From Mycolicibacterium malmesburyense (lineage in GTDB: Bacteria; Actinomycetota; Actinomycetes; Mycobacteriales; Mycobacteriaceae): a stretch of DNA of 64,000 bases. Shown here in pieces: positions 27,686-36,494 of the stretch. The first letter of the stretch is position 1. Each line of letters opens with the position of its first letter. Location: assembly GCF_001050015.1 (NCBI RefSeq), contig NZ_CVTB01000011.1:1-64000 (forward strand), given 5' to 3'. The notes under the pieces are model-generated. The model saw only the letters and a program-made list of their open reading frames with translations, searched no databases and had not been told where the DNA came from. The position numbers and the translations under genes are program-made.

Positions 27686-28912
27686 TCAGCCGACCTCCAC
27701 CGGAACACTGCTCCAGCCCCACTGGAAGCTCGACGGCGGCCGGCACGCGGCCTCACCGTCGATGCGCCACTCGTCGACGCGGTTGAGCCATTCGGTCACC
27801 ATGATGCCGATCTCGAGCCGCGCGAGGTGCACGCCGAGGCAGAAGTGTTGTCCGCGACCGAAAGCCAGCAGGCGTTCGAGCGGGCGGTCCCAGATGAACG
27901 CCTCCGGATCGGGATACTCGCGTTCGTCGCGATTGGCCGACGCCAGCAGGGTGATGACCCGTTGACCGGGCCGCAGCGTGGTGTCGTGGATGGTGAACGG
28001 CTTGCGGACCGTGCGCGCGAACCATTGCGCGGGCGCGCAGTAGCGGATCATCTCCTCGCGGGCCACCGGGACGTTGGCTTCGACGTCACTCCGCACGGCG
28101 GACAGCTGGTCGGGCCGCAGGCCGAGTTCCCACAACCCGTGCGCGACGATCTTCGGCACCGTTTCCGTGCCGCCGATGAAGATTCCGAGCAACTGCGTGG
28201 CGGCCTCGACGTCGTTGAGCGCCGAGCCGTCCGGCAGCCGGTAGGCGATCAGATTGTCGGCGATCGGGTTCTCGCCGGGTGTTTCCCTGCTGCGCTGGAT
28301 GATCGGGACGAGATACTCCAGATAACCCGGCCGCGCGTTGGCCACCTCGACACCGCTGCCCGGCTGGGCGAGGCTTCCGGCGTTCACCGTCCCCAGTACG
28401 TCTGCCGCGAGATCCACCGGCAGTCCGAGTAATTCGCAAACCACGGACGCGGCGACGATGCCGCCGTAGTCCTGGGTCAGGTCGAAGGCGCCGCGCGGCA
28501 ATAGTTCGTCCAGGCGCTCGTTGGCCAGGGTCCGGATCCGATCGGCCAGCTTGGTGACCGACCTCGGCCGGAACGGGGCCGACGTGCAGCGTCGCACGGT
28601 GTCGTAGATGGGAGCGTCGAAGTTCGCGTGGAACGGCATCGGGTGCAACGCCGGATCGGCGACGGGGCCGTCGTTGCGGGTCCCGAGAACCGTTGCCGCG
28701 GGCAGGGTTCCCTCGGAGGCGACGAACGTGCCGTCGTTGACCTCCAGCACCCGCCAGATGTCTTCGAAGCGGGACAGGGCGTAAGTGTCCCACTTCTCGA
28801 CGTAGTACACCGGGTGCCGGTCGCGCAGGGCCCGGTAGAACGGCAACGGATCGGCCATCACCGCCGGATCGAACGGATCGTAGGAAAACGTCTCGAGCAC
28901 AGTCTGATTCAT
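27686..28912 (-). CDS. Cytochrome P450
   Basis: The product is a 408-residue bacterial P450. The heme loop FGRGQHFCLG places the proximal Cys at 358, the I-helix carries GGTETVP and the K-helix EEMIR gives the ExxR pair. There is no adjacent ferredoxin; the nearest is at 32163, in a neighbouring unit. Its ATG overlaps the stop of the unknown gene upstream (ATGA). It probably hydroxylates the pathway substrate at the head of the operon. The CYP family cannot be named from sequence alone. Confidence 0.94.
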   Translation of the reverse strand: MNQTVLETFSYDPFDPAVMADPLPFYRALRDRHPVYYVEKWDTYALSRFEDIWRVLEVNDGTFVASEGTLPAATVLGTRNDGPVADPALHPMPFHANFDAPIYDTVRRCTSAPFRPRSVTKLADRIRTLANERLDELLPRGAFDLTQDYGGIVAASVVCELLGLPVDLAADVLGTVNAGSLAQPGSGVEVANARPGYLEYLVPIIQRSRETPGENPIADNLIAYRLPDGSALNDVEAATQLLGIFIGGTETVPKIVAHGLWELGLRPDQLSAVRSDVEANVPVAREEMIRYCAPAQWFARTVRKPFTIHDTTLRPGQRVITLLASANRDEREYPDPEAFIWDRPLERLLAFGRGQHFCLGVHLARLEIGIMVTEWLNRVDEWRIDGEAACRPPSSFQWGWSSVPVEVG

Positions 28913-29646
28913 TGCAGCGGTGAGGGTGGTAGGGCCTGCAGGATCGAGTCTTCCCAGCCGTCGCGAAGCGCGGGCGCGACGCTCATCCAGGTGACGATCT
29001 CGGCGGGGGGACTGTCTTTCCACGACGGGTAGTGGTTGGCGAAACAATCCCAGCCACCGTCGAGCGCCCAGTAGTGGATGACCTCGTTGAAGCGGAAGGT
29101 CGTGATGAACGAACCGAGCCAACGCTTTCCGGTGCGCTCCGACCACGGCACGTAGAGCCGTTCCAGTTCGCGGATGTAGTCGTCCTGCCGGCCCGGTTTG
29201 GTCTGCATGATCTCCTGGATCACCAGGCCCGCACCGAAGTTGGCCTCCTGCAGTTGCGCGAGCGTGCGGTTGTACTTGCCCGCGTACATGATGCGCCCCT
29301 CCCCCGAGGCGCCGATCTCGGCGAGGAAGGTCGACCACTTCGCCGCGGCTTCCTCATGGCTGCCGCCCCTGGCCTGGGCCTTGCCGATGCGGGCGTAGTC
29401 GGCGAACCTGTCGATCTCCCAGATGATCGTGACCTGCGGCCAGTGGCCGTTGTACGGCGTCGTCTCCCACATCGCGAACAGTCGCGCGCCGAGATCGGTC
29501 ATCATCGGCTGGTAGACGTCGCCGAACGCCTCCGTGAAATGCTCTTCGCGCGAGCGCTCATCGCCGGCGAACCGGTCGGGACGGCCGGAGCCGAGCGCGA
29601 TCGTCTCGTGAAGGTAGAGCAGTGTGTGCCCGTAGTACTTCTTCAT
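28909..29646 (-). CDS. Unknown protein heading the P450/BVMO operon
   Basis: This 245-residue protein starts MKKYYGHTLLYLHETIALGS and is rich in aromatic residues (WETTPYNGHWPQVTIIWEI, then VIHYWALDGGWDCFANHYPSW). Its two halves look like repeated alpha/beta units of ferredoxin-like (NIPSNAP/DABB) type, each with a long helix and a strand pair. I recognise no catalytic motif. ATG 29646 has weak context; a GTG nine bases upstream is possible. It is the first gene after the divergent promoter region holding copy 4 of the 26-bp element. Confidence 0.6.
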   Translation of the reverse strand: MKKYYGHTLLYLHETIALGSGRPDRFAGDERSREEHFTEAFGDVYQPMMTDLGARLFAMWETTPYNGHWPQVTIIWEIDRFADYARIGKAQARGGSHEEAAAKWSTFLAEIGASGEGRIMYAGKYNRTLAQLQEANFGAGLVIQEIMQTKPGRQDDYIRELERLYVPWSERTGKRWLGSFITTFRFNEVIHYWALDGGWDCFANHYPSWKDSPPAEIVTWMSVAPALRDGWEDSILQALPPSPLQ

Positions 29647-29682
29647 GACCTGCACCCAGTTGACACTGACACCCTGCGAGCG

Positions 29683-29708
29683 TGACACTTGTCGCGTGTT
29701 TTGTAAAG
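29683..29708 (+). promoter_or_regulatory. 26-bp element, copy 4
   Basis: TGACACTT, nine bases, TTTGTAAAG: a full consensus copy. It lies between the seven-gene operon (start 29646, minus) and the SMP-30 gene (ATG 29719, plus). An extra tandem TGACACTGACAC lies at 29661-29672. The ATG is ten bases after the final G, and no Shine-Dalgarno site fits. Confidence 0.75.
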
Positions 29709-29718
29709 GTATGCCGGG

Positions 29719-30537
29719 ATGACCCTGACGCCGCTGGCGAAGGGGTTCTGCTTCGGAGAGGGGCCGCGCTGGTTCGAGGGTCTGCTCTGGTTCTCCGACA
29801 TGCTCGGCGAGGCGGTGCACACCGTCGACCTCAACGGTGACCTGACCGCCCTGCCTTTGCCCGGCCACTCGCCGGCCGGCCTCGGATTCCGCCCCGACGG
29901 GTCGTTGCTCATCTCCTCCACCGAGGCGCGCCAGGTGCTGCTCTACGACGGCGAGCAGGTCACGGCCATCGCCGATCTGTCCGCGACGGTCCCGGCCTCC
30001 CTCGGCGACATGGTCGTCGACGGCGCAGGCCGGGCCTACGTCGGCTCGCAGGCCCGCGAGGGCGGGGTCATCGTGCGCCTTGACCCCGACGGCGCCTTCA
30101 CCGTCGTCGCCGACGGCCTCGACTTCCCCAACGGCATGGTCATCACCCCCGACGGCGCGACGCTGATCGTCGCGGAGTCCACCGGTCGGCGCCTGAGCGC
30201 GTACTCCATCGCCGGCGACGGCGCACTGTCCGATCGGACGGTCTTCGCCGACGGTCTGGACGGGCCGCCGGACGGTATTTGCCTCGACGCCGAGGGCGGG
30301 GTGTGGGCGGCGATGACGCTGGCAAATCGGTTCGAGCGGATCACCGAAGGCGGTGTGGTCACCGACCGCATCGACATCGGCGAGCGCACCGCGATCGCCT
30401 GCGCGCTCGGCGGTCCCGAGCGGCGCACGTTGTTCCTGTTGTCCAGCACCGACGCCTACCCGCAGCGCTTGATAGGCACCAAGCTGTCGCGCGTCGATGC
30501 GATCAACGTCGACATACCGGGAGCCGGGATACCGTGA
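29719..30537 (+). CDS. SMP-30/gluconolactonase/LRE-like lactonase
   Basis: This is a 272-residue six-bladed propeller protein. Family features are GEGPRWFEGLLWFSDMLGEA (metal Glu) at the start, the central PNGMVITPDGATLIVAES (metal Asn) and the late GPPDGICLDAEGGVWAAM (metal Asp). It would hydrolyse a lactone. Divergence from the BVMO operon suggests it opens a lactone made by that enzyme. Its TGA overlaps the GTG of the next gene. Confidence 0.88.
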   Translation: MTLTPLAKGFCFGEGPRWFEGLLWFSDMLGEAVHTVDLNGDLTALPLPGHSPAGLGFRPDGSLLISSTEARQVLLYDGEQVTAIADLSATVPASLGDMVVDGAGRAYVGSQAREGGVIVRLDPDGAFTVVADGLDFPNGMVITPDGATLIVAESTGRRLSAYSIAGDGALSDRTVFADGLDGPPDGICLDAEGGVWAAMTLANRFERITEGGVVTDRIDIGERTAIACALGGPERRTLFLLSSTDAYPQRLIGTKLSRVDAINVDIPGAGIP

Positions 30538-31349
30538 GCGATTCCTATTACGAACTCATCGACGACGCCGATCCCCTCGGCGAGAAGTTCCGCGCCACGG
30601 ATCTGGTCCGCAGCACCTGGTCGGCGGCGATCCAGCACGGAGCACCGGTGTCGGCGATCCTGGCGCGTGCGCTGGAACGCTGCGAGATCCGCGACGACAC
30701 CCGGCTGAGCCGGGTGCTCATCGACCTGCTCGGCGCTGTCCCCGCCGAGGGCGATCTGTGGGTGCGGTCGCGAATCGAACGCTCCGGCAAGCAGATCGAA
30801 CTCGTCAGCGCGGAACTGCTCGCACAGCGGCCGGACGGCGACCCGCGTCCCGTCGCGCGCGCCAGCGGGTGGCGGCTCAAGACCGTCGACACCGACGCGG
30901 TGCAACACGCGCCGGCGCCGCCCCTGCGTCCGCTGTCCGAGGCGAAAAGCCGTGACATGAAGAAGGACTGGGACCGCAACTACGTGCACAGCCTCGACTG
31001 GCGGTGGTTGACCGAACCGCTCTGCGACGGCCCCGGCGAATCGTGGATCCGCCCGGAGGTCGACCTGGTCAAGGGCGAGACCATGACACCGATGGAACGG
31101 CTGTTCGCGGTGGCTGACGACGCGAACGGCATCGGCACCAAACTCGACATCCGCCGCTGGACGTTCATGAACACCGACCTCGTCGTGCACGTGCACCGCA
31201 TCCCGGCCGGCGAGTGGATCGGTGTCCGCGCCGAAACCAGCTACGGACCCGACGGCATCGGGGCGACGCTCGGGACGCTGTTCGACGAGACCGGCCCGGT
31301 CGGCGCGATACAGCAGTCCGTGCTCGTTCGGCCGATGCCCGAGCGCTGA
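30534..31349 (+). CDS. Thioesterase-like (hot-dog, TesB-type) protein
   Basis: This 271-residue protein has two hot-dog-like halves. The N-terminal half includes DLVRSTWSAAIQHGAPVSAILARA and WVRSRIERSGKQIELVSAEL, a motif of TesB-like acyl-CoA thioesterases. The C-terminal half includes IRRWTFMNTDLVVHVHRIPA and GEWIGVRAETSY, then GPDGIGATLGTLFDETGPVG. It starts with GTG at 30534, overlapping the lactonase stop. It may release a CoA-bound product. Confidence 0.75.
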   Translation: MSDSYYELIDDADPLGEKFRATDLVRSTWSAAIQHGAPVSAILARALERCEIRDDTRLSRVLIDLLGAVPAEGDLWVRSRIERSGKQIELVSAELLAQRPDGDPRPVARASGWRLKTVDTDAVQHAPAPPLRPLSEAKSRDMKKDWDRNYVHSLDWRWLTEPLCDGPGESWIRPEVDLVKGETMTPMERLFAVADDANGIGTKLDIRRWTFMNTDLVVHVHRIPAGEWIGVRAETSYGPDGIGATLGTLFDETGPVGAIQQSVLVRPMPER

Positions 31350-32123
31350 TCAGGGCGTACAGGCACCGGTCGCGACCGGCAACCTGGCCTGCGCGCCGTC
31401 GGCCACCCTCGTGGAGACCTGTTTGGCGGTCAGCACGAACCCGGTCTCGGGATCGTCGATGGCCGCCCCGAAGCTGATGCCGAGCACGTGGCCGTTCAGG
31501 TCGATGAGCGGCCCGCCCGAACCGCCGTGCCGGATCGGCCCCCGAATGACGTAGACCTCGCGATTGACCGTCGTGGTGCGGTAGATGTCGGGCACCAGAA
31601 GCTCCATCACCCTGCGGATCCTCGCGGGGGTCGCCACGAACGGCCCTCCGCCCGGATACCCGAGCACGACGGCGTCGGTGCCCGTGACGGCGGTGTGCTC
31701 GTCGAACGTCAGCATGGGCGCCTGCAGGTCGGGCACGTCGAGGACGGCGACGTCCATCGCCGGGTCGTAAACCACCACGGTGGCGGGGATCTCCCGATCG
31801 CCGACCCAGACGTTGACGATGTCCGCGCCCGCGACGGTGTGTGCGGCCGACATCACCCGGTTCGGCGCGACGACGACCCCGCTGCCGTCCACCGTTCTCG
31901 CGCACTGCAGCGCCTCGGTGTGGATCCTGACCACACTGCGCGCCGCCCGCGCGACGACCGCGCTGTCGGCCAACGTGACATCGGGTGCGGCGACGGTGGA
32001 GATCGCGATCGGGATGGGCTCGTCCGGAATGAGGTCGAACGAGCCCCGGAGTGCGCCGCAGCCGGTCACGCCGATCGTGACCAGGCACACCGCAAGCAAT
32101 CTCGACCTCATTGCGGAAACCAT
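31350..32123 (-). CDS. Lipoprotein-type trypsin-like serine protease
   Basis: The 257-residue product has a signal with lipobox VTGC (about residues 19-22) and a chymotrypsin-fold protease domain with catalytic His (VMSAAHTVAG), Asp (DPAMDVAVLDV) and Ser (RHGGSGGPL). The domain resembles the periplasmic part of MarP-like actinobacterial proteases without their membrane helices. An ATG at 32111 is an alternative start. Its stop abuts that of the convergent thioesterase-like gene. No catabolic role is evident, so it looks like a passenger in this region. Confidence 0.85.
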   Translation of the reverse strand: MVSAMRSRLLAVCLVTIGVTGCGALRGSFDLIPDEPIPIAISTVAAPDVTLADSAVVARAARSVVRIHTEALQCARTVDGSGVVVAPNRVMSAAHTVAGADIVNVWVGDREIPATVVVYDPAMDVAVLDVPDLQAPMLTFDEHTAVTGTDAVVLGYPGGGPFVATPARIRRVMELLVPDIYRTTTVNREVYVIRGPIRHGGSGGPLIDLNGHVLGISFGAAIDDPETGFVLTAKQVSTRVADGAQARLPVATGACTP

Positions 32124-32162
32124 AACTCCGCGCGGCCGAATCGGCGGCGAAGCTACGCGAGG

Positions 32163-32354
32163 CTAGTCGACCAAGCGCAACGCCGCGGCCGGGCACTGCG
32201 TCACGGCCCGCTGCATGCGGTCCCGGTCGGACTCGGGCCGCTCGGGCTCGTGGATGAGCACGATGCCGTCGTCACGCACCTCGAACACCTCCTCGGCGAT
32301 CGACTCGCAGATACCGTGGCCGGTGCATTTGTCCAGATCGACCTCGACGCGCAT
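32163..32354 (-). CDS. [3Fe-4S] ferredoxin
   Basis: This 63-residue ferredoxin has cluster cysteines in DKCTGHGICE and TQCPAA. The middle Cys of a 4Fe motif is replaced by His, as in P450-partner 3Fe-4S ferredoxins of mycobacteria. It lies seven bases after the P450 stop on the same strand, so it is the likely electron donor for that P450 and perhaps for the second P450 at 27686. Confidence 0.93.
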   Translation of the reverse strand: MRVEVDLDKCTGHGICESIAEEVFEVRDDGIVLIHEPERPESDRDRMQRAVTQCPAAALRLVD

Positions 32355-32361
32355 GCCACTC

Positions 32362-33603
32362 CTAGCGAACGACGGCGGGTAGCCGTTTGACGCCGTGCAC
32401 GAAACTGCTGTACAGCAGGTCGGGTTCGCCGAACTCGATCGTCGTCAAGCGGGTCAGCAACTCGCGGAACAGGTTTCGCAGCTCCGTCTTGGCCAGCTGG
32501 CTGCCCAGGCAGAAGTGCGGCCCACCGCCCCCGAACCCGAGGTGCGGGTTGGGTGACCGCGACAGGTCGAGCCTGTCCGCGTGGGCGAACACGGTCTCAT
32601 CCCGGTTCGCCGAGCAGTAGAACAGTGCGACCTTGTCCCCCGCCTCGACCGGCTGGCCGTTGATCTCGGTGTCCTCGGTGACGAACCGCGCGAACTGCAG
32701 CACCGGCGAGGCCCAGCGGACGAATTCCTCGACGGCCAGCCCGATCCGGCCGTCGAAGTCCTCCATCAACCAATCGCGCTGGCCCGGGTTGTCGACCAGC
32801 GCCATCATCGCGTGCGTCGTCGCCTGTTTGGTCGTGTCGTTGCCTGCCGAGGCAAGCAGAATCAGAAACGCCCCGATCTCCTCGTCGGTCAGCCGGTGGC
32901 CGTCGACCTCGGCGTTGACGATGCTCGTCATCAGGTCGTCGCCCGGGTGGGTGCGCCGGAACTTGGCCAGCTCGATGCCGGTGTTGGACAACAGCGCGAT
33001 CTGCGCGACCGGGTCGGCGACACGTTCGTCCTCGGTGGCGTACTCCTCGTCGCTCATGCCGAACAGCTTCTCGGCGGCGTACGCGACGGCGGGCTGGTCG
33101 GCGCTGGGCACGCCGAGCATGTCCATGATCGTCAGCATCGGCAGCTGGGCCGAACACGCCGACACGAAGTCGACTTCGCCCGCGCCGACCAGGTTTTCGA
33201 CGATGGTGACGGCGTTCTTGTGAATCTGCTCCTCGATCAGCCGCACGTTGCGGGGTGTGAACGCGGAGCTGATCAGCCTGCGGTACACGGTGTGCTGCGG
33301 CGGGTCCATGGTCAGAAAGAACGAGGCGAACCGCTGGATCTCGGCGGGCATCGGGTTGAGCGCCACGCCCTGAGCGGAGGTGAAAAGCTCGGGATGCTGG
33401 CTCACGTAGGCGATGTCCGCGCGCCGCGTCAACGCCCAGAAGCCGGGCTCCTCCAAATCGAACATCGAGGGCAGCGGAGGGTGCCAGGTCAATCCGTCGG
33501 TGGCACGCAGCCGCGCGAACGTTTCGTCGCGCACGGCGAAGCGCTGGCTCCAGAATTCCTCGGACGTGATGTCGACTCCGCTGAATTCCCGGGCTGATGT
33601 CAC
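32362..33603 (-). CDS. Cytochrome P450
   Basis: The 413-residue P450 has heme loop FGGGGPHFCLG (Cys about 365), I-helix LASAGNDTTKQ and K-helix EEFVR. The chosen start, GTG 33603, puts copy 5 of the 26-bp element ten bases upstream. An in-frame ATG at 33627 lies inside that element and is less likely. It is cotranscribed with the ferredoxin gene and divergent from a TetR gene. The substrate is unknown; it is not obviously a paralogue of the other P450 here. Confidence 0.93.
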   Translation of the reverse strand: MTSAREFSGVDITSEEFWSQRFAVRDETFARLRATDGLTWHPPLPSMFDLEEPGFWALTRRADIAYVSQHPELFTSAQGVALNPMPAEIQRFASFFLTMDPPQHTVYRRLISSAFTPRNVRLIEEQIHKNAVTIVENLVGAGEVDFVSACSAQLPMLTIMDMLGVPSADQPAVAYAAEKLFGMSDEEYATEDERVADPVAQIALLSNTGIELAKFRRTHPGDDLMTSIVNAEVDGHRLTDEEIGAFLILLASAGNDTTKQATTHAMMALVDNPGQRDWLMEDFDGRIGLAVEEFVRWASPVLQFARFVTEDTEINGQPVEAGDKVALFYCSANRDETVFAHADRLDLSRSPNPHLGFGGGGPHFCLGSQLAKTELRNLFRELLTRLTTIEFGEPDLLYSSFVHGVKRLPAVVR

Positions 33604-33613
33604 CGATTCAGCG

Positions 33614-33639
33614 TGACACTTCGTCAAATGTTTGTAAAG
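33614..33639 (+). promoter_or_regulatory. 26-bp element, copy 5
   Basis: TGACACTT, nine bases, TTTGTAAAG: full consensus. It sits between divergent P450 (start 33603) and TetR (ATG 33648) genes, ten bases from one start and eight from the other, so one bound protein could block both promoters. Confidence 0.75.
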
Positions 33640-33647
33640 CTATGGCG

Positions 33648-34178
33648 ATGCCGGTGACCGACGCAGATTCTTCGACGCGCGAACGCATACTCGCCGCGAC
33701 CGCGGAGGTGCTCGGCCGCCACGGCATGACCAAGCTCAGCCTTTCCGAGGTCGCGGTGCAGGCGCAGGTCTCCCGGCCCACGCTCTACCGCTGGTTCGCC
33801 TCCAAACGGGACCTGCTCGACGCGTTCGTGGTGTGGGAGCGCCAGTACTACGAACGCGCCGTGGCCGAGGCGACCGCGGACCTGCCGCCGGGCGAGCGCC
33901 TCGACGCGGCGCTGCGGGTGATCGTCGACTACCAACAGTCCTATCCGGGTCTGCGCATGATCGACATCGAACCCGAACAGGTGATCAAGCGGCTCGCCCG
34001 GGTGATTCCGTTGATGCGACAGCGCCTGGAACGGCTGGCGACCGGGCCCGACCCGGGCATTGCCGTGGCGACGGCCGTGCGGGTCGCGGTGTCGCACTAC
34101 CTGGTGCGCAGCGACGACGACGCCGACTTCCTCGCGCAGCTGCGCCACGCCGCACGCGTCAGGTCCCACTCCCCTTGA
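33648..34178 (+). CDS. TetR family transcriptional regulator A
   Basis: This 176-residue regulator has a helix-turn-helix in residues 25-50 (LSLSEVAVQAQVSRPTLYRW, then FASKRDLLDAF). It is a clear paralogue of the TetR at 36495; the HTH recognition helix VSRPTLYRWFASK is identical, so both should bind the same DNA. The ATG at 33642 is also in frame but lies only two bases after the element. Its 3' end overlaps the convergent CoA-transferase gene by 20 bases. It probably autoregulates through copy 5. Confidence 0.92.
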   Translation: MPVTDADSSTRERILAATAEVLGRHGMTKLSLSEVAVQAQVSRPTLYRWFASKRDLLDAFVVWERQYYERAVAEATADLPPGERLDAALRVIVDYQQSYPGLRMIDIEPEQVIKRLARVIPLMRQRLERLATGPDPGIAVATAVRVAVSHYLVRSDDDADFLAQLRHAARVRSHSP

Positions 34179-35325
34179 GTTCGGCCAGGATCTCTGCGGT
34201 GTGCTCCCCGAGTCGCGGCGCCACCGAGCGCGGCTCCCACGGCGTGCCCGCGAAGTCGGCCGGGGAGGCGACCATCGGCGCGGCGCCGTCGCCGTCGGGC
34301 ACGTAGACGATTCCGCCCGCGGCATGGAACTGATCGTCGGCGACGACGTCCTCCAGCGAGTTAATCGGCGCCCAGAAGAAGTCCGGTTCCTCGGCGAAGA
34401 TCTCCGCCCATTCGGCGAGGGGTTTGGAGGCGAAGATCTCGTCGAGTTCGGTGATGAGGTCGACGGCGTTGACGGCTCGTCCGCGCGGGGTGTCGAAGCG
34501 CGGATCGGCCAACCACTCCGGACGTCCGACCGCGCGGCACAGCGGCGGCCAGTGTCTGCCGGCTTCCAGGCCGACGATCCAGAAGCGGCGTCCGTCGCCC
34601 GCGGTGTAGTTGTTCATGCACGGGTTGCCCATGGTCTCGCGCTGCCCGATCGCGATCGAATTGCCGGTCAGCAGAAAGGTGTTGAGGTCGAAGCTCACCG
34701 TGTAGGCGCCCTGGCGGTACAGCGAGGTGCTGACCAGCTGACCCTCGCCGGTACGCCCGCGGGCGACCAACGCCGCACAGACCGCGGCGGCCAGCGTCAT
34801 GCCCGCGGCGTGGTCGCCCATCCCGCCGCGCTGAAACGGCGGAGTCTGGCCGGGACGGGTCAGCAGGTGCGCCAGGCCCGCCCGCGCCCAGAACGCCGCG
34901 ACGTCGTAGGCCGCGCGGTCGGCGTCGGGTCCGCTCTCGCCGTATCCGGTGATCAATCCGTACACCAGCCGAGGGTTGTCCGCGGCGACCGTCGTGAAGT
35001 CCAACCCCTTACGGGCCAACGCATTCGGGCGGACGTTGGTGAGGAAAACGTCTGCGCCGTCGATCAATTCGCGCGCGGTGGCACGCCCGTCGGTGGTCGT
35101 CACGTCGAGCACGATGCTGCGCTTGCCGCGGTTGTCCATCTCGAACGGCGGGCTCACGTCGCCGTCGACGCCGAGCATCTTGCCGAACAACCGCGCCGGA
35201 TCGCCGGTCGGTGGTTCGATCTTGACGACGTCGGCGCCCCAGTCGGCGAGTATCCCGCCGGCCGCCGGCCCGGCCACCCACACGCCGAGTTCGACCACAC
35301 GCACACCCTCGAGCGGACCCGCCAT
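34159..35325 (-). CDS. Class III (CaiB/BaiF) CoA-transferase
   Basis: The 388-residue protein transfers CoA between carboxylic acids. Family motifs are VRVVELGVWVAGPAAGGILA, LADWGADVVKIEPP, NRGKRSIVLDV, and the catalytic region with an Asp (AAYDVAAFWARAGL, GDHAAGM). ATG 35325 has GAAGG five bases upstream; a GTG at 35331 is too close to it. It would activate an acid intermediate for beta-oxidation. It is divergent from the phosphotransferase-like gene, with copy 6 between them. Confidence 0.92.
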   Translation of the reverse strand: MAGPLEGVRVVELGVWVAGPAAGGILADWGADVVKIEPPTGDPARLFGKMLGVDGDVSPPFEMDNRGKRSIVLDVTTTDGRATARELIDGADVFLTNVRPNALARKGLDFTTVAADNPRLVYGLITGYGESGPDADRAAYDVAAFWARAGLAHLLTRPGQTPPFQRGGMGDHAAGMTLAAAVCAALVARGRTGEGQLVSTSLYRQGAYTVSFDLNTFLLTGNSIAIGQRETMGNPCMNNYTAGDGRRFWIVGLEAGRHWPPLCRAVGRPEWLADPRFDTPRGRAVNAVDLITELDEIFASKPLAEWAEIFAEEPDFFWAPINSLEDVVADDQFHAAGGIVYVPDGDGAAPMVASPADFAGTPWEPRSVAPRLGEHTAEILAELKGSGT

Positions 35326-35336
35326 CGACACCTTCT

Positions 35337-35362
35337 TTACATTTATCCGCGCATTTGTAAAC
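35337..35362. promoter_or_regulatory. 26-bp element, copy 6 (near-palindromic)
   Basis: TTACATTT, nine bases, TTTGTAAAC. With flanking bases it reads TTTACA...TGTAAA, so this copy is a true inverted repeat. It lies between divergent CoA-transferase (35325) and phosphotransferase-like (35370) genes. This supports the idea that the other copies are diverged operators with one half closer to TTTACA. Confidence 0.6.
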
Positions 35363-35369
35363 TGGCGTG

Positions 35370-36473
35370 GTGAAGCACGCTACGCCGGTGGTCGGCCTGG
35401 CCGCACATCTGGGCCGCGGGGTACAACGTATCGCCACCGACGCCGCGATCGGCCGTCTCCGGTCGCTTCCCCGCTCCGTGTCCGATCTGGACGCGCCGGC
35501 CCTGTCGCGGATCATCGGCCGTCGCGTGACCGCGGTGTCGGTGCGCAGCGGCGACGCCGGCACCTCGACGCGCGCCCGGCTCGCCCTCACCGGCGAGGAC
35601 ATCCCGCCGACCGTGTTCGTCAAGCTGGCCGCCGAGACCGTCGCCACCCGGCTGATGGGCGAGATGGGCCGGTTGGGCGCGACCGAAACCCGCTTCTACC
35701 GCGAACTCTCGCCACGGCTGACCGGCGTGCCGGGCTATTACGGCTCGGCGTTCGACTCGGTCACCGGTCGCTACGTCCTGGTTCTGGAGGACCTGCCGAC
35801 CGCCGAATGCGAGTTTCCCGACACGCTGCATCCGATCAGCGCCGACCGCGCCGCGAAGATCGTCGAGCTTCTCGCGCGGCTGCACGCGACGTTCTGGGGT
35901 CGGGTGCCGGGTTGGCTCTACACCGCGTCCGGCGATGCCGCGTCGCTGCTCACCGGTCCCCTGCTCAAGACGTCGGCACGCCGTATCGCCGAGCGCACCG
36001 ACATCGCGGTCGGCGCCGGACGCTTCATCGACGAGAACTACCGTGCGGTGGCCCGGCTCATCGACGAGCCGCCGCACACCGTGATGCACGGCGACGCCCA
36101 TCCGGGCAACGTCTACTTCCGCAACGGCGAGGCCGGATTGCTGGACTGGCAGGCCGCCCGGCGCGGGCATCCCAACCGAGAGCTGGCGTACACCCTGGTC
36201 ACCAGCATGACGTCCGCCGATCGCCGAGCGCACCAGGGCGAGCTGCTCGACGTGTACCGCCGCGCGCTAGCCGCGTTCGGCGGCCCGGAACTGGACCGCG
36301 ACGAATTGTGGCACCGCTACCGGCAGGGGGCGCTGTATGCCTATGTCGCCGCGCTGATCACCGCCGGGATGGGCGGCATGCAGGACGAGGGCATCGCGCT
36401 CGAGGGCCTGCGCCGGGCAGTCGCGGCGCTGCAAGATCTCGGCACTGTCGCCGTACTCCAGAAGTCCATGTGA
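35370..36473 (+). CDS. Aminoglycoside-phosphotransferase-like kinase family protein
   Basis: This 367-residue protein has the protein-kinase-like fold of the APH/choline kinase group. The catalytic loop is HTVMHGDAHPGNVYF and the metal Asp is in GLLDWQAARRGHP. Similar proteins often sit in fatty-acid or xenobiotic clusters and are misnamed antibiotic kinases; the true substrate is unknown. The GTG at 35370 is seven bases after the 26-bp element, and GTG 35367 is the alternative. It is followed by TetR B. Confidence 0.82.
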   Translation: MKHATPVVGLAAHLGRGVQRIATDAAIGRLRSLPRSVSDLDAPALSRIIGRRVTAVSVRSGDAGTSTRARLALTGEDIPPTVFVKLAAETVATRLMGEMGRLGATETRFYRELSPRLTGVPGYYGSAFDSVTGRYVLVLEDLPTAECEFPDTLHPISADRAAKIVELLARLHATFWGRVPGWLYTASGDAASLLTGPLLKTSARRIAERTDIAVGAGRFIDENYRAVARLIDEPPHTVMHGDAHPGNVYFRNGEAGLLDWQAARRGHPNRELAYTLVTSMTSADRRAHQGELLDVYRRALAAFGGPELDRDELWHRYRQGALYAYVAALITAGMGGMQDEGIALEGLRRAVAALQDLGTVAVLQKSM

Positions 36474-36494
36474 AGAACGATCTACGCTTGCCCC

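Noticed and set aside
35370..36473. An aminoglycoside resistance kinase
   Set aside because: It has the HGDxHPGN kinase loop, but it sits in a lipid/xenobiotic cluster under the shared promoter element. Such proteins are commonly misnamed, and no resistance context exists.
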